The notes beneath the pieces are model-generated. The model saw only the letters and a program-made list of their open reading frames with translations, did no database searches and was not told where the DNA came from. The position numbers were made by a program, and so were the translations under genes. Below, piece after piece: positions 43,749-53,064 of a stretch of 64,000 nt of DNA. The stretch's first letter is position 1. The number at the start of each line of letters is the position of its first letter. Where the stretch lies: positions 18,294,610 to 18,358,609 of the forward strand of contig OX328123.1 of assembly GCA_946811695.1 (NCBI GenBank), given 5' to 3'. Origin of the DNA: Gonocerus acuteangulatus (Eukaryota > Arthropoda > Insecta > Hemiptera > Coreidae).

Positions 43749-43974
43749 ATAAAATATCAAGTTCAATAAGCTTTAGTTTTTGCTTCCTTCAATATTTACA
43801 ATACTTTTTGAAATTACGTTATTTTGAAGAAATATGTGAATTATTTTCCTCTCTGAAGCTCTTGGAACAGATGTTCGGTCTGAAATAAATACAATTGAAA
43901 TAAAGGCATGAAAAGGCAAAAACTCTATATAAATAATGATGGCAAAGCTGATCTATAGCCTGTTCTGATAGACG

Positions 43975-44540
43975 GAAAAGTTAATTCCGCATGTGCGAAA
44001 TTTTCCTGGCGGTTCCACCACTTGCAAACTCCCATTTCAAGGAACAACATGATACGTGAAACATTATAAAAACTAATTATGTTTCGTTTAAGGCTAGGGA
44101 AGTCATCAGAATAAGGAAATAGTGTCTATTATTTATCAATACTTAGCCAAAGCTAAGACTAAAAACATTTTAAATCTCTTAGTGATAAGGTTATAAGAGA
44201 GAGAATTTTTACCGCCTATTTCTTGCACAGGGAATATATGCCATGCCCTTTCCCCCCTAACTAGATCATCTATTTGAACAGGCTATGGTTTAAATTGTTT
44301 TTAGCCTTAGCTTTGGTTAAGTATTTATAAATATTAAACACTATTTCCCTTGCCTGAACTCTCAAAGCCTTCCCTGGTCCTAAACAAGACATAATCAGTT
44401 TTTATTGAGTTTCAAGTTGCATGTTGTTCATTGCAATGGGAATGTAAATGGCGGATCCGTCGGAAATATTTCCTTCAGAATTTCGAGCATGTGGGATCAG
44501 AAATATTCCATCAAACTGAACGGTCTATAAAAAGGATAGT
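43975..44540. mobile_element. Foldback element downstream of DDX54
   Basis: Long diverged inverted arms: AGGGAAGTCATCAG, GGAAATAGTGTC and CTTAGCCAAAGCTAAGAC on the left, mirrored by GCCTTAGCTTTGGTTAAG and CACTATTTCCCTTGCC on the right. Arms are about 200 bp and roughly 75-80 percent alike by eye. No coding capacity. Confidence 0.6.
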
Positions 44541-45149
44541 GAGACTCCTTACAGGTTAGGGCTCACTGAGAAAAAATTGCTATCTTAGTTACTACATGAC
44601 TGTGTGACGTAGTAACTTCCATTGAGTCAGGTCTTCCTCTCGTCATAGTCTTGTTGAAAATCCTGTCAAAACAGCAAAAATACACTATATTTTAGTCAAC
44701 TATTATGAAAAACTCCTGTTATCTCCTACTTGGTGTAGTTTAACACTTTCGGTGCGGGTGACATTTTTTGGGAATACTTCAGTTACGGGTGCATTTTTTG
44801 TTTGAATTTTTCATGGATACATTTTTTTTTTAATCATGCCTGATGAGTTTAATAGTTATGCAACAAAGAAAACTAACCGGATTGCATTTTCGGAAGGGTC
44901 CTTCAGGAGGAACAGCCGTAAGCGAGGGATTCTACCTGCTTTGTGGGCTAGTATCAATAGACGCGCATTACTCAGTTTATTTAAACCTGCTCCACCTACA
45001 CCTAATATTTATTTATTTAAAAAAAAAAAAAACTCAATAATTTTTGACAATTTTTATTAGAATAGCAAATAAAAATTACCGAACATATATAAGTATTGGT
45101 TCAAATATTATTTTGTTGGACATTTTCAATTATTTTAACATTAACGTTG
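44541..45149. other. Unassigned sequence
   Basis: A short open frame at 44836-45060 has a basic stretch (FRRNSRKRG) but no recognised domain. A TTAACACTTTCGGTGCGGG string at 44740 resembles a piggyBac-like terminus, without a partner in sight. Confidence 0.3.
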
Positions 45150-45231
45150 TTTTTATCATCCCACGGCTCGCTGGTAAAATTACTCGCTGCACCCTGGATG
45201 TCGGCGCTAATGACCTAGATGTAGATGCGCC

Positions 45232-45282
<51 letters not shown>
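45150..45282 (+). mobile_element. SINE 3' end with long poly-A
   Basis: GGCGCTAATGACCTAGATG and GATGCGCCGT followed by about 48 A. The same 3' module occurs at 62397-62459 and, diverged, at 46005-46048, so it is a retroposon tail shared by several copies. Confidence 0.6.
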
Positions 45283-45284
<2 letters not shown>

Positions 45285-45662
45285 AACGTTGAACACTATT
45301 TCCAGATATAATTATTTTAGATATTTCAAATCTGCGGGATCAGGTAATTTACATTGGTATGAGATCAATTATTACAATAGGTGCATGTAATATGTGAAAA
45401 TAAAGATTAAAAGAACTTTTGAAGTATTGTTTCAATTTTCAAATTGTTCATGATTTGTTGGTGATCAATAATATACAATATTTATTACAAAAGAAATTTA
45501 TTGTAAACAAAGCTGTTCACAATGGTATAAAATAATATTTACATCACTTTTTCCTTATCCGTTAAAGTAACCAATATAACAAACTATAGTACAATATTCT
45601 TACATCTTTAAGTACACAAATGAAGTAGAGCTTTAAAAAAAAAACTGTTTCTTGATGAAAAA

Positions 45663-45746
45663 CTAATCTAATATATAAAATTCTCGTGTCACAGTTTTAG
45701 AGTTTATACTCCTCCGAAACAGCTAAACTGATTTTGATGAAATTTA
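45663..45746 (+). mobile_element. Helitron-like 5' fragment
   Basis: TAATATATAAAATTCTCGTG followed by CTCCTCCGAAACAGC and TTTTGATGAAATTT is a terminal sequence seen in many arthropod non-autonomous Helitrons. Only the first ~80 bp before the palindrome are identifiable. Confidence 0.45.
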
Positions 45747-45958
45747 ATATGTATATTCAGTAGGTCTGAGAATAGGTTTATAACTAATTTTTATACCCTT
45801 AAGTGACAAGAGGGTTGGATTCGGCCTCCCTGACCGTCCCTAGGCCGGGTTGGCCTAGGGACGGTCAGGGAGGCCGAATCCAACCCTCTTATCACTTAAG
45901 GGTATAAAAATTAGTTATAAACCTATTCTCAGACCTACTGAATATACATATTAAATTT
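45740..45958. repeat. Near-perfect palindrome, 107-bp arms
   Basis: Left arm 45740-45846 and right arm 45852-45958 are reverse complements with a single mismatch that I can see (GTGACAAG against GTGATAAG). The spacer is GGGTT. The inner part of each arm comes from the family B SINE (GATTCGGCCTCCCTGACCGT), the outer part from the Helitron-like fragment. Confidence 0.9.
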
Positions 45959-46053
45959 ATTTAATTATATTAATAATTAATTAATTAATTTAATAATGGG
46001 TACCCGGTGCTAATGGCCAAGATTTGTCGATGCGCTGTTAAAAAAAAAATAAT

Positions 46054-46242
46054 AATAATGGGTACCTTGGTTGGTGCTAATGAATCTAGGAGTCGAAGCA
46101 GCCAAGAAGAAAATCAGGCGGCCGGAGCATAGTAATGACCACACTATCTCCCTACTGCGCCCTATGGTCATGAATCAGATACCTCTATAGTATCTGCCCC
46201 TCAGGGCCCTCGTTGCCTGTTACGGGACTGATTTTTTTTTTA
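46054..46242 (+). mobile_element. SINE family B, body only
   Basis: GGGTACCTTGGTTGGTGC, TCGAAGCAGCC, ATCTCCCTACTGCGCCCTAT and GGGACTGA plus a T-run, without the tRNA head. Confidence 0.75.
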
Positions 46243-46402
46243 AGTGATAAGGGGAGCCCGCCCCAAAAAGTATTTTTTTATCAAAATATTTAATTTTTAT
46301 TTTTTTATGATTTAGCATTAAAAAATACATAAAACCCTAAATTGTTAACCTGCTACCAATCCCTATTGTATTATAACGATATTAGTACTTTAACTATAAT
46401 AA

Positions 46403-46610
46403 GGAGGCCCGGTGGCCGAGTGTTAATGCGTGAGCACTTAACACTCCATGCCAAGGGTCCTGGGTTGCCACAACTGGTGGTGGCTTTTCTTTGGGAAAAA
46501 GATAAGGCATCAGCCCTCTAATAGCTAGAAAAGGGTGGTAACCTATAGATAACCCGTCCTAAAATTCTTAGTTAATAATAATGGGCGTTAAAATTTAAAT
46601 AATTATAATA
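46403..46610 (+). mobile_element. SINE family A copy
   Basis: GGAGGCCCGGTGGCCGAGTG with slightly damaged B box (GGGTTGCCACAACTGG), the standard body, and an AATTTAAATAA tail. Confidence 0.75.
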
Positions 46611-46891
46611 AATAGATTTTAATTATAAAATGTAGTTTTATTCAACATATTTTTTTTGGGGAAAGAGAAATATGGCTCCTTCATTCTAACCTATTCCTGA
46701 AGTTAATGTTTCCAAATGAAATCCTTTGGAGCAATGTAAATAGTAAAATATAATGCTGCAAATGGTCAACAATTTAATTCAACATTCAAAATCGAAGGCC
46801 AAATTTGTCTCAGTGGGATCATTGCTGCCAATGCCAAACGAACCACATCACCCTATAATCATCAATCCTGATGAAGAACCATCCAGAGAGT

Positions 46892-47736
46892 CAGGGCCGC
46901 CACCAGTGTTGGGCAAAAATTATTCAGAATGATGAATAAAGATTAATGAATAAATGTAGTATTTCATTCATGAATGAAGAATAATTACTTTTATTCATTA
47001 TTTGTTATTCTGTGAATGAAGTTTGTTTTATACACAAATTATTCGAATGATCAATCAGAATAAACATATTTTAGTGATTAACGATAGATTTATTATGATT
47101 TTGGCTGACGGAAATATGTAAATATATGTGTGTTTGAGTAGGATTAATCAGTAGACCAACTAGAAATAAATAATAACGAATGATGAATAATGAATATCGA
47201 ATAATTCATGATGTGCCGTGTGAATAAGATAATTCAGTGAATTATTCATCATTCACTAAAAATGTATTTGAATAATCATTCGAATAATAATTTATTCGAA
47301 TAATGCCCAACACTGGCCGCCACATCTCAGAGCCGGGCCCAGGACCAGATCACGGGCCCCCACTTCTCAGAGCCAGACCGAAAATTGTTTTACTTTGCTA
47401 TAGGACTTTAGACATTTTAAAATTATTTTCATCATGAGTTTTGAGCGAAATGAGAATAAAAGCCAAAAATCGATGCAGCAAAGGTCACTTTCGGTACTTG
47501 TAGTTTTATTACGACTCCTAATGAAACATACTATCCTGGGACTGCACTTGTTTTGTCGTTTATGTACATTAAAAAAAATATAAATCCCATTCCAATAAAT
47601 ATAGGCTACGCCCGTCTATATTTCTAATTACCATTCTTTTTACAAGCTCATAACCTATACATTTTTTTCCAATTATTGAGGCCCGGCCCGGGCCCAGGAC
47701 AACTGTACCCCCCCCCCCCCCCATGTGGCGGCCCTG
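46892..47736. mobile_element. hAT-like element (outer)
   Basis: Ends CAGGGCCGCCAC and, inverted, CAGGGCCGCCACATGG. The outer 8 bases are CAGAGAGT and TGGAGAGT (6 of 8). CAGGG tips and 8-bp duplication fit hAT. GGGCCCAGGAC occurs in both arms. Another element is inserted in its left terminus. Confidence 0.7.
46904..47315. mobile_element. hAT-like MITE (inner)
   Basis: Ends CAGTGTTGGGCAAAAAT and, inverted, CAGTGTTGGGCATTATTC. GCCGCCAC stands on both sides (46896-46903 and 47316-47323), a perfect 8-bp duplication taken from the outer element's terminus. The interior is made of ATTATTCGAATGA-like repeats. Confidence 0.9.
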
Positions 47737-48088
47737 TGGAGAGTGCATTGTTGCTGATAACGTTGCTGGAATCGTGTTTGGCGACCATACAGCTACGCGA
47801 GAAATCCTGTTTCGAAAAAGAATTAATAATCTTGACTCCATTGCTGATAAACACTATTCATACGACGCTGTCTAATATCAGCTAATGTTCTGGAAGGGAC
47901 AAGACGCATATTGCATAAATATTAAACAGCGAGATCCCGCAACAGGTACGGGATCATTATTTCAATACCAAAATTTTCACTAGAAACGTTGTATATGGCA
48001 AAACAACGTTTGCGTTTCAGCTAGTATTAACATAAAATAAATCGACAAAAAACTACGAAAACATTTGATATCAGCAATCATTATATAC
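47737..48088. other. No recognised feature
   Basis: Mixed AT-rich sequence between the hAT-like element and the next MITE. Frames here show no domain. Confidence 0.4.
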
Positions 48089-48484
48089 AGGTAGGTATAC
48101 ATTGAGTTAGAAGGGAGGGGAGGGAGTCTAAACGATAAAAGTTGAAGCATAAAATCGGCCATGCCAGTGTGACAAAAAGCGCGCGAAAAGGTGAATTTTT
48201 GAATATTATTGTAAACAAACAATAACATTAAACGAATTTATGTGTCGTATTCCTAGAAATTGACATTTATATATATGTATAAATATAAATCAATAAGAAT
48301 ATGATATATATATTCGTTCAAATGCATTGTTTGATTACGATCATATTCAGATTCAAATTTTCGCGCGTCACTACTGGTACTTTTGTCACACTGGCATGGC
48401 CGATTTCAGACCTACACTTTCCTAGCATTGGATGATAGATAACACTCCCTCCACTATCTACTAACTCAATGTAGGTATACCTTC
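48089..48484. mobile_element. Palindromic MITE upstream of the transposase frame
   Basis: Ends AGGTAGGTATACATTGAG and, inverted, AGGTATACCTACATTGAG. Inner matches include ATCGGCCATGCCAGTGTGAC (48153-48172 and its inverse at 48388-48407) and CGCGCGAAAA. It ends 163 bp before the transposase ATG. Whether it was mobilised by that transposase is unknown. Confidence 0.7.
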
Positions 48485-48647
48485 AATGACAGTAACGCCG
48501 CCACCGGCAATGTTAATCCCCAATAACAGTGATTCAGCGCACGCGCATAACTCATTAGCGTCTCTATTGGTTGTTGCTGGGAGTAAAGTAACCTTTAACA
48601 GCCGACTAACCTTTATTTGTGAAAAAGCTTTGTGTTGGTGAGCAGAA

Positions 48648-49514
48648 ATGGGCCTTTTAAAATTAGTTCGGGATGTTCCTGACAAGAAGAAGGCGATTGA
48701 TTTTTTACAAGAAAATGGGATATTACATCGAACAAGGGTATGTTCCAATGGTCACGATATGAAATTATCTTGTTCAGAAACAAATGAAAGGTGGATGTGT
48801 TATAAGAGGAACTGTAGACAATCCATCGCTCTAAGAAAAGGTACATTTCTAGAAAATAGTAAAATTGCCTTCACATCATTCATTTACTTTTTATACAGTT
48901 GGTGCCATGAATATACTACGACAAAATTCTGTATAAATGAATTTGAAATGGGCACAAATACAATTACAGACTGGAAAAGCTTTATAAGAGAAGTTTGTAC
49001 GGATTCGATTATAAAAAAACCTATAGTTATAGGTGGTGATGGTTTAACTGTTGAAATCCACGAAAGTTTGTTTTCTAAAAGGAAATATAATGTGGGGAAA
49101 ATATACCCAGAGCAGTGGATATTCGGGGGAATTTGCAAAGAAACTGGGGATTGCTTTCTATTTGCAGTTCCCAATAGGACCAAGGAGACCCTACTAAATG
49201 TAGTCAAGGAATGCATTCGCCCTGGAAGCATTATTATTTCCGATTGTTGGAAAAGTTATGAAAGTATTCCAGCCTTGGAAGGATACAATTTCCAAGATCT
49301 CACAGTAAACAACGCCAAGAACTTTCCCTCCCCTACTAGGGTTGAAGGGCTATGGGCATTAGCCAAAAAAAGGAACAAAAAAGAATGTGGGACGGATAGA
49401 AAATTACTCAACTCTTATATATCGGAATTCATTTGGAGAGAAAGGAATAGGAATGAAGATTTGTTCAAGAAAATTTTACTAGATATTGTATCATTTATGC
49501 CACCTATGAATTAA
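48648..49514 (+). CDS. IS1595/Merlin-type (ISXO2-like) transposase, first catalytic Asp replaced
   Basis: An uninterrupted, intronless 288-residue frame from ATG. The N-terminal zinc ribbon (CSNGH near residue 32, then WMCYKRNCRQS) leads into RKGTFLENSKI, the family's link to the DDE nuclease. In the nuclease the first catalytic position should read VEIDES but here is TVEIHES, with His138 encoded by CAC (49059-49061). The second aspartate (IISDCW, Asp199) and the third acid (VEGLW, Glu233) are present. The C-terminal YISEFIWRERN is typical. Full length compares with about 280-300 residues in Merlin transposases. A palindromic MITE lies upstream, but paired ends around the gene are not evident. 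It is either a recently inactivated copy or a protein kept for DNA binding. Confidence 0.85.
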   Translation: MGLLKLVRDVPDKKKAIDFLQENGILHRTRVCSNGHDMKLSCSETNERWMCYKRNCRQSIALRKGTFLENSKIAFTSFIYFLYSWCHEYTTTKFCINEFEMGTNTITDWKSFIREVCTDSIIKKPIVIGGDGLTVEIHESLFSKRKYNVGKIYPEQWIFGGICKETGDCFLFAVPNRTKETLLNVVKECIRPGSIIISDCWKSYESIPALEGYNFQDLTVNNAKNFPSPTRVEGLWALAKKRNKKECGTDRKLLNSYISEFIWRERNRNEDLFKKILLDIVSFMPPMN

Positions 49515-49765
49515 TTTTTATTGATTTGTGTAAATAAATATTATGGTTAAAATGATTTTTATAAATAAATATTATTAGATATTATTACCATTAAAAGTAT
49601 TTGTATAAATAAATATTGTCAGCTATTAATTCATTTTTCTTTTTATTGATTTGGTAACTTTATCGGTCTCGTCGCCAATTTTCTTTACATTTTTCAATAT
49701 AAGGTATTTTGATGCACTAAACAAGAATCGTTAAAAAAGAAAGTTGCTCTCAACTAGGAAAAAAT

Positions 49766-50181
49766 TATTAAGCATTAAATTTCACTGTTTTGCAAGTTAT
49801 GAACAACGATATTTGTAAACACAGAAACTCTAGTCAATCCAAAATGCAAAAATTAATAGAATTCTATTAATTTTTGGATTGACTAGAGTCTTGATATTTT
49901 CTTGAGCCAGCGGAAACGCATAGCATGTATTAAGTGTTGATAAATAATTAATTGAAAAATAATTCTAAATTTTAAGAGCTTCCTCACTCATCTTAACCTG
50001 TTGCATTATGGCCATAAAAGCTATGCGTTTTGCTCGCTCATGAAGATATCAAAACTCAATCCAAATCGCTAAAATTAATAGAATTCTATTATTTTTTTTA
50101 AGTTGGATTGACTAGAGTTTCTGTGTTTACAAATATCGTTGTTCATAACCTGCCAAACAGTAGATTTTAATACTTAATAAC
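49766..50181. mobile_element. Foldback with GGAAACGCATAG core
   Basis: Arms AACAACGATATTTGTAAACA with CTCTAGTCAATCCAA, mirrored on the right by TGTTTACAAATATCGTTGTT. The left arm itself contains a hairpin at 49830-49890 (TTAATAGAATTCTATTAA centre). It shares the TCAATCCAA and CGGAAACGCATAG motifs with the long-TIR MITEs at 374 and 26447, so it is a related subfamily. No coding capacity. Confidence 0.7.
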
Positions 50182-50226
50182 TTTTAGCATAAATATGCTT
50201 TAGCAGTGACTAAACTGGAAAAAAAC

Positions 50227-50345
50227 GTCACAAAAAAGTGTCCGCTGGCGTTCGCGCATGCGCAGTGGCCGTGTACGAAAAAGAAGACTGTATGTGTCTC
50301 AAAAAAGTGTCCGCATGCGCGGTGGCCATTAACGAAAAAGAAGAC
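50227..50345. repeat. Tandem duplication, two units
   Basis: CACAAAAAAGTGTCCGC, GCATGCGCAGTGGCC and ACGAAAAAGAAGACT appear twice in order. The second unit lacks about 11 bp (GGCGTTCGCGC) of the first. Confidence 0.8.
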
Positions 50346-50634
50346 TATATGTTATAAAGTACATTACATAGGTTTGTCGGGTGGACCTAAAGCATATTTA
50401 CGTTCCTGAATTTAAGCAGAATGCTCTAAACAAAATAATTTTTTCATACTTGAACGACTTTTTTTTAACGGATTCGTATTTGAGTGCCTTAGTTATTACT
50501 TCCACCTTAGATAACCTGTCAAGTTGTAGTAGATAACCTCCAAAGAACCTATAAGCTAATCAGTAAGTAGCAAAATCACAGTTAAAAATGACGAGAGATA
50601 CTTCAAAGTAACTGGATGGGGTCATCGCAAAGAG

Positions 50635-50640
<6 letters not shown>

Positions 50641-50699
<59 letters not shown>

Positions 50700-50716
50700 C
50701 ATACATACATATATAT
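50641..50716. repeat. (AT)n microsatellite
   Basis: About 75 bp of AT with a CATA end. Confidence 0.85.
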
Positions 50717-50904
50717 GAGCGCAAAGCAGTGCGCTAGGCCAGGTTCCAGCAAGCACACCGCCCACCCGTGTATATCTTAACATGAACAAAAATGACCACG
50801 TTTTCACACTCCTATAACTCTGTTTCTTTCTGTGATCCAGTCTTGAAATGTTAACCATACATAGATGAAATATGTTTAATATTGATTTTTCATCGCTGGG
50901 ATCA

Positions 50905-51178
50905 TATTTTTTGGATGGATCGGCATTTTTCTCCAGCGGTTGTACTCCTCCTCACTTCTTCCTGTAATATTTCGCTAGATTCCTCTCTAGCTTCGTCAGC
51001 CAGGTCGCCCAGATCGAGAAAAATGTCTTTCCCTCGGCAACCACCGAGGAAGAAACGACAATGACCCGGCTGACGAAGCTGGAGAGGAATCTAGCGAAAT
51101 ATGAAATATTCCAGGAAGACGTGAGCAGGAGTAGGTACCACCGCTGGAGAAAAATGCCGTTCCATCCAAAAAATAGAT
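50905..51178. repeat. Inverted repeat with ~100-bp arms
   Basis: TTTTTTGGATGGATCGGCAT and TTTCTCCAGCGG on the left, TTCGCTAGATTCCTCTCTAG further in, all mirrored on the right (CCGCTGGAGAAAAATGCCG, CCATCCAAAAAA). The spacer is about 55 bp. GC content is above the neighbourhood. It may be a MITE; no target duplication was found. Confidence 0.75.
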
Positions 51179-51312
51179 GAAATAGTATATAATAGGTGTC
51201 AGCTTTGAACTTTGAAGGATCTTGAAACTAGAGAATTTAAAAAATCAGCGTTTTGTCGTCCTCCTCAAGCTAAACGTTGACCGCGCCAACTCTAAATTCA
51301 CTTACAAAAGAA

Positions 51313-52224
51313 GTCCGACTCGCAGGTACTGCGACTTCTTAGGGCGGTTCCGTTCATATCCCTTGTGCCACTAGTAAAGGAATAGAAGCAGTTATTGTTA
51401 GGGTTCGATCAGTCGTAAAAAATATAAAATAAAATCTCAAAGAAAAGGAAGTTTAAGGCACCACATTCGTATTTTCTCAAAAACATTTTAGGCCCTTAAC
51501 ACCTTGCTAAAAAGCTAAGGCCAGCCAAAAATCAGAGCAAATAAAGAGAGATAAAGTAGATCATCTCCTGGAGGATCCATGTTGAAAACTGACTAACAAT
51601 GTATTCATGAAGAGGGTGTGTGACAGGTACACCTGACCAGGCGTACCAATTGTCTGTGGCCGGCCTCATTGAGTTAGTAGATACTAACTCAATGGTCGGC
51701 CTAATAATACCCTCTCCATTTCCAACTTGGCCAGTTTTCGTTAAATGGTGGCCGCTATAAGGGTCGGATTTATTATAACATTTCTGGCATTTAAACATTC
51801 AGTAACGGTTCAGGGTTATTTTAAACTCCCTGGTGACTTAAATCGATCGGTTTTTTATGAAATCTATGTAAGTTCAAACTGCCATCATTTTTCGAATACT
51901 GGCGAAGTTAGAAATGCACAAATAAGTGAGAGGGTATTGTTAGGTTCTTGAAAAGGTATAAAAGGCCTAAAAATTGGCCCAATACTATATCATCATAATT
52001 TTGATAGCAAACGTTTTTTTGGGAGGGGCCTGGAACTTGGCCTCTTTTTTCCACGTTAGTTTTTTTTTGGGGGGAGGGATAGATATGTATATTTGAACTA
52101 CCGTTATTTTAGTGAGGTTTGGGTCCTGAAACGTGTAATGTCTAGTCGGCACTTCCGGATTACGTCACGCGGTCAATCTCATAAGCGGGTTTCATCTCTA
52201 TGAAGGGAGGGAGGAAACACGCTA
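51313..52224 (+). mobile_element. Helentron-like element, family 1, copy D
   Basis: Starts GTCCGACTCGCAGGTACTGC and ends with AGTCGGCACTTCCGGATTAC, the hairpin (AAGGGAGGGAGGAAAC) and ACGCTAGAAAA. The interior differs from copies A-C (no TA block), so the ends are conserved around a different core. Confidence 0.6.
51660..51702. repeat. Tiny palindrome sharing the 48.1-48.5 kb MITE ends
   Basis: GGCCGGCCTCATTGAGTTAG, then TAGATA, then CTAACTCAATGGTCGGCC. CATTGAGTTAGTAGA is identical to the right end of the MITE at 48089-48484. It may be a deletion derivative consisting of two termini. Confidence 0.55.
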
Positions 52225-53064
52225 GAAAAAAAAAGTTACCCCAAATTTTGTATTCAGGATCAGTAACAACTGGAAGGCAAGGACTACGAGCAGGTAAGCT
52301 CTCCATCCCTGGGGTGGTGTGATTGGGGGGGGGGGCAGAATGATTTAAACTATTGAACGACGGGAGATGGAGAATAAAGGCGAATTTACTCTACACTTTC
52401 TAGTAGTTAGAGCTTCTGCTATTGCTCAGACTGCTGGTTATCCTTAACCCAGTAATTATTTGCTAAGTATTAAATGCTTCACCTGCAAAATCCCTTACCA
52501 TGAATTGTAGTGTATCAAGCTAGTCTCCAACTTATTAAATTGATAACTCAATAAATTAATGGTTAACATTATTAAATTTGAATATTCAAAACTTTAAAAA
52601 TTCTCTTTTTTAGTTTTAACCAATTATTCTAAATTAACATCATAATGGCACTACCTATGAAAAACATCGATAGGTATTCTTATCGATTGATAGACCAGAG
52701 TGTTATCAGGCAGTGATAAAGATCATATTATCATGCTGTAGTAGATTTGTTTAGAGGCTTATTTGCTTTCAGAACTAGTTGTTACTGGCATTTCCTGAGC
52801 AATGGAACCTTTCAGTTTCTATAAAAATAGAATTCGTGAAAAATATATGTTTTGTGCAGGGCTGAAGTGTTTTTCCCCTACCTCACATGAATTAGTGCTT
52901 AAACAAGCTATATTAATGTCAGAATATAATATTTCTGCTATTGAGGAGTGATCATATTATTGAGGAATGGGTTCCTCTCAGCTGGTTTTCTGGGCTTACT
53001 ATGTCCAGTTTGTTTATGTTGATAGTCAATAATTATCATTGCTGTTGATATTTATTCATAAAAT
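52225..53064. other. Upstream region of the ZAD zinc-finger gene
   Basis: AT-rich, with a G-run at 52323-52336. It should hold the promoter and 5' untranslated sequence, but no TATA box or initiator stands out. A short palindrome-like pair (ATCGATAGGTATTC / TTATCGATTGATAGA) lies at about 52667-52693. Confidence 0.4.

Noticed and set aside
47569..47885. Gly/Pro-rich frames near 47.7 kb
   Set aside because: Caused by the C-run in the right end of the outer hAT-like element.
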